Of a stretch of DNA of 64,000 nt, positions 35,401 through 43,862 are shown piece by piece. The translations under genes and the position numbers were made by a program. The DNA comes from SZAS-103 sp043747745 (GTDB taxonomy: Bacteria > Pseudomonadota > Gammaproteobacteria > Xanthomonadales > Xanthomonadaceae): the NCBI GenBank assembly GCA_043747745.1, contig JAYTOP010000026.1, forward strand, positions 28,498 to 92,497, given 5' to 3'. Numbering within the stretch: the stretch's first letter is position 1; each line of letters begins with the position of its first letter. The notes beneath the pieces were generated by a model, which was not told the origin of the DNA, did not search any database, and was given only the letters and a program-made list of their open reading frames with translations.

Positions 35401-38400
35401 TAGTCGAGCCCTGCCGCGGGAATCGTCAACGACTTGTCGCCGATCGGGATTTCCTTGAGCTTGGATTCGTACTTGTAGACGCCCGAGTCCTGCTTGGTCA
35501 GCACGGACACATAACGGCGCTCGATCATCCGCGCCTTCAGGCCAGTGAGTTCGATCGCCTTCGCCTGCGGATTGATCGCGACCAGGCGCGCGCTGCGCAC
35601 GGCGCCGCGGTTGATGTAGTCGAGATCATCGACGGCCTTGTAGCCGACCAGCCACTCGTTGCTCGACACCATCGTCTGCGCGGCGGCGGCGACGCTGCGG
35701 CCGCCTTCGGCTTCATGCGCCTTGGCGAGGAAGTACAGCTGGTACGTCGCCTCGGCGTACTTCTTCAGATGCAGGTCGAATTCGGCGTGGCCGTTCTCGT
35801 CGGTCTTGCCATCCTGCAGGGTCTCCTCGAACCCTTCCTTGGCACGGCGGATGTCGTAGAAGTGGAAGTCGGGCCAGCTATGGAACGCGGGCCAAGCGGG
35901 CCGCAGGGTCAGCGTCGCTTCGATGCGACGATTCGCGGCCGGCGTGCCGAACAGGTTCTGCGCATCGACCAGGCCCTTGAGCGCATCGGGTTTCACCCAG
36001 CCTTCGGCGACCTGTTCGGACAGCTTCGCGGCGACCTTCATGCGGTCGGGAAGGAATTCCTTCACCTGCACGGTGGTGCTGCCGATCTGTGTACTCGTCC
36101 TGCCTTCGCGGGTGATGTACAGGTTCACCGTCCAGGTGCCGGTGGGCGCGGTTTCGACGGTCGTATAGCCCAGTTCGCCAAAGCCCGATCCGTCCATCGC
36201 GAGCGGCAACTGCTTCACCGTCACGCCGCGCGGATCGACGATCTCGGCCTGCAGCGGAATTCCGGCGACGCTGCGCGTCCAGCTCGCAGCGCGCACGATC
36301 AGGCCGATGTGGAAGCCATCTCCCGGCCGGTAGATGCCGCGGTCGGAGAACAGGTAGGCGGACAACTGTCCCTGGTTCAGCGCACTCGCATCGCCACCGA
36401 TGTCGAAGCGCGAATAGTCGAGCTGGCGGTCGCTGCCGCCGATCGGCAGGAAGGACAAGTCGTCCGCCTTCGTCACCAGGTACATCGCCGGTTTCTTCTC
36501 GTGTTCGAGTCCCTTGAGCGTGGGGAGATGCGCCATGCCGTCGGCACTGGTCGTCTTCGTGTACAGCGTCTGCCCGTTGATCGCGAGTACGGATACGATC
36601 GCGTCGCCGACCGGCTGACCGGTATGGATCGACTGCACGAACACGTCCTGGCTGCCGTCCAGCCCGCGCTTGACCAGCATGCCGAGATCGGTGACGACGA
36701 TCAGCCGGTTATCGGTCGGCGATTCGCCACCATTTCCACTGTCGCCCTCGCCTTCATCGCCGCTTGCTTCATCGGAACCGTCGGACGGCGTGTCCGCAGC
36801 CGCATCTCCATCAGACGGCAGCGATGCGGTGCCTTGCTTCGCGATGGCCTTCGCCTTAGCCTCGGCCGCAGCCTGCTTCTTTTCCGCGGCCGCGTCGTAG
36901 CCCGTCAGGTGCAGCAGGAATACGCCGTGCTTGCCTTCCTTCAGGTATTGCGCGAGATCGACGCCTTCGTAATGCGCGTGGCCCGGATCGCCCTTCGGGA
37001 ACGAGCGCTTGAGTTCGAAGCGGTCGACGATGTGTTCTTCGCTGAAGTTGTACGGTAGCTGCGGATGGCTGAAGTTGCCCTCGTTGAGGCTGACCAGGTG
37101 CTGGAGCTGGTCCGGCAGGACGCGGCCGATCTGCATCTGCATGCCGGTCATGTTGCGCGAGACCACCGAGATTCGCTTGCTGCCGCTCAGCGACAGCAAC
37201 GAGCCGTCGGCGACGAAGCGCAGCAGCTTCGGATAGTCGGGGACGGTGAACACCTGTGTCTTCGGCTTGCCGAGCAGGTAGCCGCCGAAGGACTTCAATC
37301 CCTTCTCGATGCGCACGTAGATACGCTGCCCCGGGGCGGCGTGGAACTTGAAGCTCTGTAGCGCCTGGTATTCGGTTTCGGTCGGAACAGGCAGAAGTTT
37401 CAGCACCTGCGAACGATGCAGGAGCGCTTCGTTGACTTCCGATTCGCTCCAGTCGTAAGGGTCTTCGTCGTCCGGGGTTGCCTCGTCCGATGCATCGGTA
37501 CTCGAAGGCGGCTTGATGTCCGCGACGTCGCCGTGGTTCGAGTCGTGTGCGGGCAGGATCCAGGCATGGACCAGTCCGGCGAGCTCGCTGTCGCGCACTG
37601 CACCGCCCACCGCGACCACCATCACCTGTTCCGGCTCGTACTTGTCGTTGTCGACCAGGGTCGGGCTGATGTCGTCGATGGTGAGGCTGTACAGCCCCGG
37701 CACACGGACCGTGGTGTTCATGGGCTTGTCGGTGCAATCTCCGCCGCGCGCACTGCACACGCCCTTGTCGATCTTTACCGAGATCATGCCGTCGTCGCGC
37801 GGCAACTCCAGCGGTTGCGAATGCACCCACGCATGCAGCTTGTACTGGTCGTAGGTCACGGTGAACAGCAGCGCCGGGCCGTCCTTGCCGTCCTTGTCGA
37901 GAAGATTCATCGCGATGGCCTTCTCGAACCGCACCGGATCGACCGGATAGTTGAAATCGACCGCCTGGATGATCTTCTTCGCGGTTGCGTCCTGTGGATC
38001 CTGGTAAAACTCGCCCTTGGCGAGCGTTGCCTTGAATGCGACGGTGGTGAATTCAAAATGGTCGTCGGCCACCAGCACATGCGGCGCAAATGCCTTGGCG
38101 GCATCGAACGTCACCGTGTAATGCTGGCCCACCGGCCAGTCGGCTGCTGGTGTGAAGCGCAGCGTCTTGTCGTCCAGCCAGATCCATTCGCCTTTTGCGG
38201 ATGGCTGCATGGAAATGCCCTTGTTCACCGGCTTGCCGACCAGTTCGATTGGCGCAGCGGACTTCGAGAACGTGACTTGCAGCGCATCAAGCGCGACCGG
38301 CTGCTTGGTGTAGTCGGTCACCGAGGGTTCGTGGACCTGCCAAGTGATCCGGACCGGTTCTGGCGGATGCGGCCGGTTCTTGTACCACTGCCAGCCGTAC

Positions 38401-38597
38401 CAGCCGCCTGCCGCCACGAGTGCCACTGCGAGTCCAGCCGTCACCGATTGGCGCGGGTGGCGCCTCACCGCGAGCATCCATTCTGGCGCGGACCAAGCAA
38501 CCTTGCCGATCACCGGTCGCAGCAGCCAGCCGATTCCAAGTCCAAGGGCGCGCAACAGGCGTACCGGCAACAACAGCAGAAACCGCAGCAGATCCAT
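32496..38597 (-). CDS. Bacterial alpha-2-macroglobulin (thioester type)
   Basis: A very long protein (2033 residues) with an N-terminal membrane anchor (about 48-66, VTAGLAVALVAAGGWYGW), many macroglobulin domains, and an A2M block (SDRGIYRPGDGFHIGLIVR, GTWTVNLYI, SFAVDEGILQ-like motif). The thioester CSEQ is at 1531-1534 in QNYCSEQVVSMA, the bacterial CxEQ form. A helical thioester domain with HSRQNSEGGFGLWS and a receptor-like beta domain follow. It should trap proteases in the periplasm by covalent capture. A 15-bp minisatellite codes for AASDA-type pentads close to the C-terminus. The start ATG 38597 gives the hydrophobic LLRFLLLLPVRLL opening. It is followed by pbpC. There is no lipobox, so it is anchored by its helix. 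Confidence 0.95.
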   Translation of the reverse strand: MDLLRFLLLLPVRLLRALGLGIGWLLRPVIGKVAWSAPEWMLAVRRHPRQSVTAGLAVALVAAGGWYGWQWYKNRPHPPEPVRITWQVHEPSVTDYTKQPVALDALQVTFSKSAAPIELVGKPVNKGISMQPSAKGEWIWLDDKTLRFTPAADWPVGQHYTVTFDAAKAFAPHVLVADDHFEFTTVAFKATLAKGEFYQDPQDATAKKIIQAVDFNYPVDPVRFEKAIAMNLLDKDGKDGPALLFTVTYDQYKLHAWVHSQPLELPRDDGMISVKIDKGVCSARGGDCTDKPMNTTVRVPGLYSLTIDDISPTLVDNDKYEPEQVMVVAVGGAVRDSELAGLVHAWILPAHDSNHGDVADIKPPSSTDASDEATPDDEDPYDWSESEVNEALLHRSQVLKLLPVPTETEYQALQSFKFHAAPGQRIYVRIEKGLKSFGGYLLGKPKTQVFTVPDYPKLLRFVADGSLLSLSGSKRISVVSRNMTGMQMQIGRVLPDQLQHLVSLNEGNFSHPQLPYNFSEEHIVDRFELKRSFPKGDPGHAHYEGVDLAQYLKEGKHGVFLLHLTGYDAAAEKKQAAAEAKAKAIAKQGTASLPSDGDAAADTPSDGSDEASGDEGEGDSGNGGESPTDNRLIVVTDLGMLVKRGLDGSQDVFVQSIHTGQPVGDAIVSVLAINGQTLYTKTTSADGMAHLPTLKGLEHEKKPAMYLVTKADDLSFLPIGGSDRQLDYSRFDIGGDASALNQGQLSAYLFSDRGIYRPGDGFHIGLIVRAASWTRSVAGIPLQAEIVDPRGVTVKQLPLAMDGSGFGELGYTTVETAPTGTWTVNLYITREGRTSTQIGSTTVQVKEFLPDRMKVAAKLSEQVAEGWVKPDALKGLVDAQNLFGTPAANRRIEATLTLRPAWPAFHSWPDFHFYDIRRAKEGFEETLQDGKTDENGHAEFDLHLKKYAEATYQLYFLAKAHEAEGGRSVAAAAQTMVSSNEWLVGYKAVDDLDYINRGAVRSARLVAINPQAKAIELTGLKARMIERRYVSVLTKQDSGVYKYESKLKEIPIGDKSLTIPAAGLDYPLPTDKPGDYALLVLRSSDDKEVNRVAWTVAGAANVSRSLDRNAELQLNLDKKDYKPGEAVQIAIHAPYAGSGLITIERDKVYAHAWFKATTTSSVQRIVVPKDFEGNGYINVQFIRDPSSDEIFMSPLSYGVVPFSVNLDARRDQLTVDVPALMKPGDTVTFKLHSAQPTRAILFAVDEGILQVARYKLEDPLKFFFRKRMLQVKTAQILDLILPDFEKLMAMTAAPGGDADSAIGRQLNPFKRKRDKPVVYWSGIVDVNGEKDFSYAVPDYFNGKLRVMAVAVSVDRIGTIESGTTVRGDFVLSPNVPTTLAPGDEAEISVGVANNLTNIGVKPVPVAVTLRTGPQLQVLGSATQGVNLASMREGVALFRVKATDRLGSGNLTFIAAYAGKSAKQSVDLSVRPAAAYRTQVDVGRVDPGRQVDQPNLRPMYDAYASRDTAISNLPLVLAQGLTSFLVNYQNYCSEQVVSMAMPRLVVAKWPVVPVFTHALQPAVGDRTIGNDATIANLVDVLHSRQNSEGGFGLWSATPEAEPFVSVYAMNFLLEARDRGIHVPPSMIDAGDKYLLQLASDNGMDTLDKLRQRAYAVYLLTRQGNVTTNNLAAVQKRLEDAYPKVWEHDLAAAWLAASYKLLKQDKQANALITGPQTDLTRKLADEPFLYGYYYDPLTRDASVLYLLAKHFPERANALPPRVFENIAWPLEHDEYNTTSAAMTILALDSYATQTSGELGKLAINAVYADGTARSIATIQGNLLQAGSWDAKARKLRFVNRSVVPAWHVASQGGYDRLPPDKAIKDGIEIVRDYTDSAGKPLTQIAVGAEIDVHVKIRATGTEGVGNVAIVDLLPGGFEPVIEPPPEPAAAADGSDAAASDAAASDSSDAAAQPVAWRSPIGLSGSTWQPEYADIREDRVVIYGTATPDVREFVYRIKATNAGTFAVPPAYGESMYDRRIQARSPGSGSLTVVHAP
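32770..32814. repeat. 15-bp tandem repeat, three units, in A2M 3' end
   Basis: TCGCTCGCAGCGGCG occurs identically at 32770 and 32785, and TCGCTGCCATCGGCC follows at 32800. It encodes the Ala-Ser-Asp pentads of the low-complexity linker near the A2M C-terminus. Confidence 0.85.
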
Positions 38598-38909
38598 GAC
38601 GCGCCGCACTCCAGTTAGTTGATTGATCGGGTGATCGGGTCGCCCTGCCGTGTCATCGCGCCTGGTAGTGCGCGTCACGTTGCTGCGCGAACAGTGCTCG
38701 ACAGGTGGTTCCCCTCGTGCATTCTGCGCTAGATACAACGCGTCGCGTAACAAAAAACGGACAAATTTTTAACTATTTTTTAAGGAATTGATAACATTTG
38801 AATTTGGGTAAGCCCAACCTGCCCGGATGGGCACTCAGGGACAAGGACAACCGCGCCGCGCAGATGGCACCGGCCGTCCTCGGCTGGCTCCTGGGACACC
38901 ACGCCACCG
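38598..38909. other. Intergenic region with AT-rich patch between serS and A2M
   Basis: These 312 bases carry no gene. Around 38748-38815 the sequence is strikingly AT-rich for this window (AACAAAAAACGG, AATTTTTAACTATTTTTTAAGG), which would fit a promoter region for the minus-strand A2M gene or the transcription end of serS. I cannot assign convincing -35/-10 elements by eye. Confidence 0.5.
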
Positions 38910-40334
38910 TCAGGCGACGGTTTCAAGACCGCCCATATATGGCCGCAGTGCGGCGGGGACGGCGATCGATCCGTCGGCGTTCTGGTAGTTCTCCATCACC
39001 GCGATCAATGCACGACCCACCGCGACGCCCGATCCGTTGAGCGTGTGCACGAGTTCGGGCTTGCCGGTCGCCGGATTGCGCCAGCGCGCCTGCATGTTGC
39101 GCGCCTGGAAATCGCCGCAGTTCGAGCACGAGGAAATCTCGCGATATGTGTTTTGCGACGGCAACCAGACTTCGAGATCGTAGGTCTTACGCGCAGAAAA
39201 CCCCATGTCGCCGGTGCACAGCAGCATGCGCCGATACGGCAGACTGAGTCGTTCGAGCAGGACTTCGGCGCAACGCGTCATGTACTCATGCTCGGCGTCG
39301 CTTTCGTCCGGCCGCGCGATGCTGACCAGTTCCACCTTCTCGAACTGGTGCTGGCGGATCATCCCGCGCGTGTCGCGGCCGTGGCTGCCCGCTTCCGCGC
39401 GGAAGCACAGCGAGTGCGCCGTCATGCGCAGCGGCAATGTCGAATCGTCGAGGATCTCGCCGCGCACGGTGTTGGTGAGCGGGACTTCGGAAGTAGGAAT
39501 CAAGTAGAAGCCAGTTACTGACTTTAAAAAATTCTCCAGCCCTCTGTTGGAGCCTCCACTCAATGCATCCGCATCTGATTGTTTATAGCTAGGCCCCCCT
39601 CGTAGCTCGATCGGCTTTGCATCCGGCTGATTCGAAAATGTGACTGTCGTATATGTATCTGGTTTTTTAATTGTCGCGAACAGATCTTCCTCGAACTTCG
39701 GCAACTGCCCGGTGCCGCGCATCGAATCGGCATTGACCAGCGCCGGCACATTGACTTCAAGGTAGCCGTGCTCGCCCGTGTGCAGGTCGAGCATGAACTG
39801 CGCGAGCGCGCGGTGCAGGCGCGCGATGCCACCGCGTAGCACAGTGAAGCGCGCGCCTGAAATTTTTGCGCCCGTATCGCCATCAAGACCGCCACGCCTG
39901 GCGCCGAGTTCGACATGGTCCTTGACCTCGAACTCGAATACGCGCGGCGTGCCCCAGCGATGCATCTCGACATTCGCGTGTTCGTCCGCTCCGAGCGGCA
40001 CCGACTCATGCGGCAAATTCGGGATGCATGCCACGATCGCGTCGATCTGCGCACGCAATACTTCCAGCCGCACTTCGCTGTCCTTGAGTTCATCGCCGAG
40101 GCCGACGACTTCAGCCATCAGCGGCGCGACATCCTCGCCCTTGGCCTTGGCCATGCCGATCGACCTGGAACGCGTGTTACGCAGGTTCTGCAATTCCTGG
40201 GTGCGGGTCTGCAATGTCTTGCGCCCGGTTTCGAGCGTCTCAATCGCAGGCACGTCGAGTACGAAGCCGCGCAGCGTCTTCAGCCGCTCGGCAGTCTCGA
40301 CAAGCTGGCTGCGCAGCAGGATGGGATCAAGCAT
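38910..40334 (-). CDS. serS: Seryl-tRNA synthetase with internal insertion
   Basis: This class II synthetase charges tRNA-Ser. It starts at MLDPILLRSQ (ATG 40334), has the long N-terminal antiparallel coiled-coil arm (about 30-105) and class II motif 2 (FRAEAGSHGRDTRGMIRQHQFEKVEL) and motif 3 (NGSGVAVGRALIAVMENYQ). At 474 residues it is about 45-50 longer than most bacterial SerRS. The excess lies between DLFATIKK and TGFYLIPTSEVPL (residues about 225-273), where others have a linker of a dozen residues. This part is AT-richer than the rest. All catalytic motifs are intact, so the enzyme should be functional. It is divergent from tonB. Confidence 0.95.
   Translation of the reverse strand: MLDPILLRSQLVETAERLKTLRGFVLDVPAIETLETGRKTLQTRTQELQNLRNTRSRSIGMAKAKGEDVAPLMAEVVGLGDELKDSEVRLEVLRAQIDAIVACIPNLPHESVPLGADEHANVEMHRWGTPRVFEFEVKDHVELGARRGGLDGDTGAKISGARFTVLRGGIARLHRALAQFMLDLHTGEHGYLEVNVPALVNADSMRGTGQLPKFEEDLFATIKKPDTYTTVTFSNQPDAKPIELRGGPSYKQSDADALSGGSNRGLENFLKSVTGFYLIPTSEVPLTNTVRGEILDDSTLPLRMTAHSLCFRAEAGSHGRDTRGMIRQHQFEKVELVSIARPDESDAEHEYMTRCAEVLLERLSLPYRRMLLCTGDMGFSARKTYDLEVWLPSQNTYREISSCSNCGDFQARNMQARWRNPATGKPELVHTLNGSGVAVGRALIAVMENYQNADGSIAVPAALRPYMGGLETVA
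39516..39662 (-). other. AT-richer in-frame insertion within serS
   Basis: These 147 bases encode about 49 residues (PDTYTTVTFSNQPDAKPIE ... GGSNRGLENFLKSV) that typical SerRS proteins lack or replace with a short linker. By hand count the block 39521-39660 is about 47% G+C, while flanking serS is above 60%. The frame is kept on both sides. I do not recognise the inserted peptide. Confidence 0.65.
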
Positions 40335-40440
40335 GGAACACTCCGGGATTCTTTCGCTCGACATTATCGCGGTTGCAACGATCATGCGGCAAACCGCGCA
40401 TGATTTGCGTTGCGCGCCCGGCTGAGGCTAACTCGCAAGC

Positions 40441-41121
40441 ATGACCATGACCGACGACGACGATCCGGACAATTTCCTGCCACCCGAGCCGTTGACGGTG
40501 CGGTTGAGCGCTGCGTTGCGTCGGCACTGGGTCGGGCTGGTCATGTTTGCGGTGGCGCTGCTGATCGGCGTGACCTGTAGCCTGTTGTGGTTGCACACGC
40601 GCCATGCGCAACCCACGACCACCGCCGCCGGAGCCGCGCTCGATCCGACGCATCCACCGCTGCCAGCGCCGATGGCTGGCGGCCTGTCCACATTACCTGC
40701 GCGAGTGTCGACAGCGCCGAATGCCCCCTACATCGCGTCTCCCTCGTCCATGGCAACCACCGAGCCCGCCGAGCTTGCATCGAATGCCACGATGGCGACT
40801 TCGCAGAACCCGGAGGCCTCGACTGACAGCGTGCCCGCAATCGGCGATCACGATCCGCAAGTGATCGACCGCATCCAGCCGGAATACCCTATCGAAGCCC
40901 TGCGCGACCATGAGGAAGGTGAAGCAAGGTTGCAGGTCGCGCTCGACGCGCTGGGCAATGTCGAGGACGTGCGTATCGCGCACAGCAGCGGCTCGCGAAC
41001 GCTCGATCGTGCTGCAGCAGATGCGGTGCGCAATTGGCGCTTCCGTCCTGCCGTGCACGAAGGCCAAGCCACTTCAAGCCAGCTCGAGGTGCCGGTGGAC
41101 TTCCACCTCGACGAACCCTAG
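40441..41121 (+). CDS. tonB: TonB-family energy transducer
   Basis: This 226-residue protein has a cytoplasmic acidic N-terminus (MTDDDDPDNFLPPEP), one membrane helix (about 30-52), a proline/alanine-rich periplasmic linker (about 55-135) and a TonB C-terminal domain: DRIQPEYPIEALRDHEEGEAR, LDALGNVEDVRIAHSSGSRTLDRAA and VRNWRFRPA. It should transfer proton-motive energy from ExbBD to outer-membrane receptors. No exbB or exbD lies nearby, so it is an orphan copy. The last codons, LDEP then TAG, are the first unit of a 15-bp minisatellite shared with the convergent aroA gene. It is divergent from serS across about 106 bp. Confidence 0.88.
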   Translation: MTMTDDDDPDNFLPPEPLTVRLSAALRRHWVGLVMFAVALLIGVTCSLLWLHTRHAQPTTTAAGAALDPTHPPLPAPMAGGLSTLPARVSTAPNAPYIASPSSMATTEPAELASNATMATSQNPEASTDSVPAIGDHDPQVIDRIQPEYPIEALRDHEEGEARLQVALDALGNVEDVRIAHSSGSRTLDRAAADAVRNWRFRPAVHEGQATSSQLEVPVDFHLDEP

Positions 41122-41211
41122 CTCGAAGAACCCCGGCTCGACGAACCCTGGCTCAACGAACCCTGGCACGAAGAACCCTAGCTCGAAAAACCCTGGCTCG
41201 AAGAACCCTGG
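41107..41211. repeat. 15-bp minisatellite, seven units, spanning tonB and aroA 3' ends
   Basis: Seven units like CTCGAAGAACCCTGG run from 41107 to 41211 (the TGG end is TAG in units 1 and 5), with an eighth degenerate start. The tonB stop is TAG inside unit 1. On the minus strand the aroA frame crosses units 7 and 6 and stops in unit 5 (41178-41180). Between the two stops the array is untranslated. Confidence 0.92.
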
Positions 41212-42548
41212 CTCGGCGAGAACGCCCACTCGCGCAACTCCATGCCGAGCTCGTTCACCAGTTGGACGAATCCAGGAAATGAGGTCGCGACGTTCGCACA
41301 ATCGCCGATACGAACCTCGCCGTCAGCACGTTGCGCAGCGACCGCAAACGCCATTGCAAGGCGATGATCGCCGAGGCTTTCCACGTCGCCGCCATGCACC
41401 CGTCCATTCGCGCTGAGGCCCCGAATCGTCGCGCCATCCGGCGATTCAACGACAACGATGCCCAGCGCGCGCAATCCAGCCGACATTCCCGCGAGTCGAT
41501 CCGACTCCTTGACCCTCAACTCCGCTGCGCCGCTCACCGTGGTGGTGCCATCTGCGAATGCAGCCGCGACGAACAACGCCGGCATCTCGTCGATCATGTC
41601 CGGCACCAGCGCGGCCGGTAGCGCGATGCCATGCAATGCAGCCGCGCGAACGCGCAGATCTGCGGCCGCTTCGCCACCAAGCAAACGCAGATTTTCTTCG
41701 CTGATATCCGCCCCCATCGCACGCAACGCAGTAAGCAATCCGGTGCGGCGCGGGTTGATGCCGACATCGCGCAACAGCAAATCCGAACCCGGCACGATGC
41801 TCGCCGCGACGATGAGAAATGCCGCCGAAGAAAAATCACCAGGCACCACGATATCGGTCGCGCGCAGGCTGTGACCGCCTTCGAGCGCTGCCGCGCCAGG
41901 CGAAAAACGGATCGGCCAGCCGAACGCAGCAAGCATGCTTTCAGTGTAGTCGCGCGTCGGCTGGAGCTCGCGGACGCTGGTCGTGCCTTCAGCGTACAAG
42001 CCCGCGAGCAGCACCGCCGACTTGACTTGCGCACTGGCGACAGGCGACTGGAAATCGATTGCCTGCAGGTGCTGCTTCGCATGAATGCGCAAAGGTGGAA
42101 ATCCACCATCGACGGCTTCGATCGATGCGCCCATCCGGCTCAGCGGCTCGATCACGCGACCCATTGGGCGTCGCGACAGCGAGGCATCGCCGACCAGCAC
42201 ACTGTCGAACGTCTGCCCTGCCAGCAGCCCGCACAACAGGCGCATGCCGGTTCCTGCGTTGCCGCAATCGAGCGCATCGCCACTGGCGCGCAAGCCATGC
42301 AGGCCGACGCCATGCACGATGCGCTCGCCAGACGACGGTGCGTCGATGCGCACGCCGAGTTGTTGCAGGATCGCTGCAGTCGCGCGGGTGTCCTCGCCTT
42401 CGAGGAAGCCAGCGATATGCGATGCGCCTTCAGCGATCGCAGCCAGCATCACCGCGCGGTGCGAGATCGATTTGTCGCCAGGCACGCGCGCGTCGCCGCG
42501 CAGTGCGCGGCCTTTCGATGCTATCCAGCCAAGGGATTCAAGCGTCAT
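41178..42548 (-). CDS. aroA: 3-phosphoshikimate 1-carboxyvinyltransferase (EPSP synthase)
   Basis: AroA catalyses the sixth step of the shikimate pathway. The 456-residue product has the phosphoenolpyruvate/shikimate-3-phosphate residues in GDKSISHRAVML (K26), DCGNAGTGMRLL, RRPMGRVIEPL and RVKESDRLAG, typical of the glyphosate-sensitive class I enzymes. The C-terminus (PSQGSSSQGFSS) comes from the 15-bp minisatellite and replaces the usual end. ATG 42548 is taken as the start, MTLESLGW. serC lies 42 bp upstream on the same strand, the usual serC-aroA operon, which joins serine/PLP metabolism with chorismate synthesis. Confidence 0.96.
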   Translation of the reverse strand: MTLESLGWIASKGRALRGDARVPGDKSISHRAVMLAAIAEGASHIAGFLEGEDTRATAAILQQLGVRIDAPSSGERIVHGVGLHGLRASGDALDCGNAGTGMRLLCGLLAGQTFDSVLVGDASLSRRPMGRVIEPLSRMGASIEAVDGGFPPLRIHAKQHLQAIDFQSPVASAQVKSAVLLAGLYAEGTTSVRELQPTRDYTESMLAAFGWPIRFSPGAAALEGGHSLRATDIVVPGDFSSAAFLIVAASIVPGSDLLLRDVGINPRRTGLLTALRAMGADISEENLRLLGGEAAADLRVRAAALHGIALPAALVPDMIDEMPALFVAAAFADGTTTVSGAAELRVKESDRLAGMSAGLRALGIVVVESPDGATIRGLSANGRVHGGDVESLGDHRLAMAFAVAAQRADGEVRIGDCANVATSFPGFVQLVNELGMELREWAFSPSQGSSSQGFSS

Positions 42549-42590
42549 GCACGCCCTGCTCAGTAACTCGTACATCAATGTACGGACTGT

Positions 42591-43679
42591 TCATCCGTAC
42601 CGCTTCATGAAATCGCCCATGAAATCCACCAGCGCCTGCACGCCCGCGAGCGGCATCGCGTTGTAGAGAGACGCGCGCATGCCGCCGACCGCCTTATGGC
42701 CCTTGAGCGCGAGCAGGCCGATGGCTTCGGATTCCTTGAGGAAGTCTGCATCGAGCGCAGCGTCGTGCAGGGTGAAAGGCACGTTCATCCACGAGCGATA
42801 GCGCACGTCCACCGGATTGCTGTAGTAACCGCCGGAGTTGTCGATAGCGGTGTAGAGCATTTCCGACTTCGCACGATTGCGCGCGGCCATTGCGTCCAGG
42901 CCGCCCTCGCCGTCGATCCACTCCAGCACGAGGCCGGTGAGGTACCACGGGAAACTTGGCGGCGTATTGAGCAGCGAATGTTCCTCCGCGTGCGCGCTAT
43001 AGGTGAGGATGTTCGCGAGTGGGCGCGGCCTGCGCGCGAGCAGGTCGTTGCGCACGATCAACACGGTGAGGCCCGCTGCGCCCATGTTTTTCTGGGTTCC
43101 GGCGTAGATCAGTCCGAACCGGCTGACATCGATGGGCCGCGACAGCAGCGTGGACGAGAAATCCGCGACCACCGGCACATCGCCGACATCGGGCACCGTC
43201 TCGAACTCGACGCCATGGATGGTTTCATTCGGGGTCACGTGCAGATACGCCGCGCCGGGCGTGAGCTTCCACTCCGCACGATCGGGCACTGAGGTGAAGT
43301 GCCCAGCTTCGCCGCTCGCAACTGGATTCGCAGCGCGCAGGTACGGCTTTGCTTCTGCAAGTGCCTTGACACCCCAGTGCCCGGTCAGCAGATAGTCGGC
43401 GGTGTCGTCGGGGCCAGCGATGTTCTGCGGAATCAGCGCGAATTGCTGGGTCGCGCCGCCCTGCAGGAACAGCACCGCGTAATCGGCGGAAATACCCAGC
43501 AGCCGACGCAGGTCGGCCTCGACCTTTTCGGTCATCGCGACGAATGCCTTGCCGCGATGGCTGATCTCCATCACCGACGCGGACTGTCCGCCCCACTCCA
43601 GCAACTCGGCTTGCGCGCGGCGCAGCACGGGTTCGGGCATTGCGGATGGTCCAGCGCTGAAGTTGTAGCCGCGCGACAT
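42591..43679 (-). CDS. serC: Phosphoserine aminotransferase
   Basis: This 362-residue class V aminotransferase converts 3-phosphohydroxypyruvate to phosphoserine and can act in PLP synthesis. It has the opening NFSAGPSAMPEPVL, the TGHWGVKA block, the PLP lysine K197 in IYAGTQKNMG and the GGMRASLYNAMPL phosphate-binding end. GAGGA lies seven bases ahead of the ATG at 43679. It is followed by aroA. Upstream is a repeat-filled intergenic stretch of about 290 bp that must contain its promoter. Confidence 0.96.
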   Translation of the reverse strand: MSRGYNFSAGPSAMPEPVLRRAQAELLEWGGQSASVMEISHRGKAFVAMTEKVEADLRRLLGISADYAVLFLQGGATQQFALIPQNIAGPDDTADYLLTGHWGVKALAEAKPYLRAANPVASGEAGHFTSVPDRAEWKLTPGAAYLHVTPNETIHGVEFETVPDVGDVPVVADFSSTLLSRPIDVSRFGLIYAGTQKNMGAAGLTVLIVRNDLLARRPRPLANILTYSAHAEEHSLLNTPPSFPWYLTGLVLEWIDGEGGLDAMAARNRAKSEMLYTAIDNSGGYYSNPVDVRYRSWMNVPFTLHDAALDADFLKESEAIGLLALKGHKAVGGMRASLYNAMPLAGVQALVDFMGDFMKRYG

Positions 43680-43824
43680 CTGGATTCCTCAACGGGATTG
43701 GATGGCGCAGTGCAACAAACCGGGGCGGGGAATGCAAGCAGTCAGGCTGCGATGCAGGGGCGCGGCATGGTCTCCACGCTGCGCGCGGGCTGTGACTAGG
43801 TGCGGCCATCGTGACCTGACCAAC

Positions 43825-43844
43825 CGCCATCGCATGCGATGGCG
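43825..43844. repeat. Perfect 20-bp palindrome
   Basis: CGCCATCGCA is followed directly by its complement TGCGATGGCG. It lies in the serC-FHA intergenic region, 19 bases before the REP-like box. Confidence 0.85.
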
Positions 43845-43862
43845 ACTCCGGGGCAAGGCTTT

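Noticed and set aside
34902..37058. 718-codon plus-strand open frame opposite the A2M gene
   Set aside because: It has no start signal and no recognisable domain; the A2M frame contains the thioester motif and macroglobulin repeats.
41107..41211. Possible CRISPR or integron array at the tonB/aroA junction
   Set aside because: The 15-bp units are directly adjacent with no spacers, and no cas or integrase genes are nearby.
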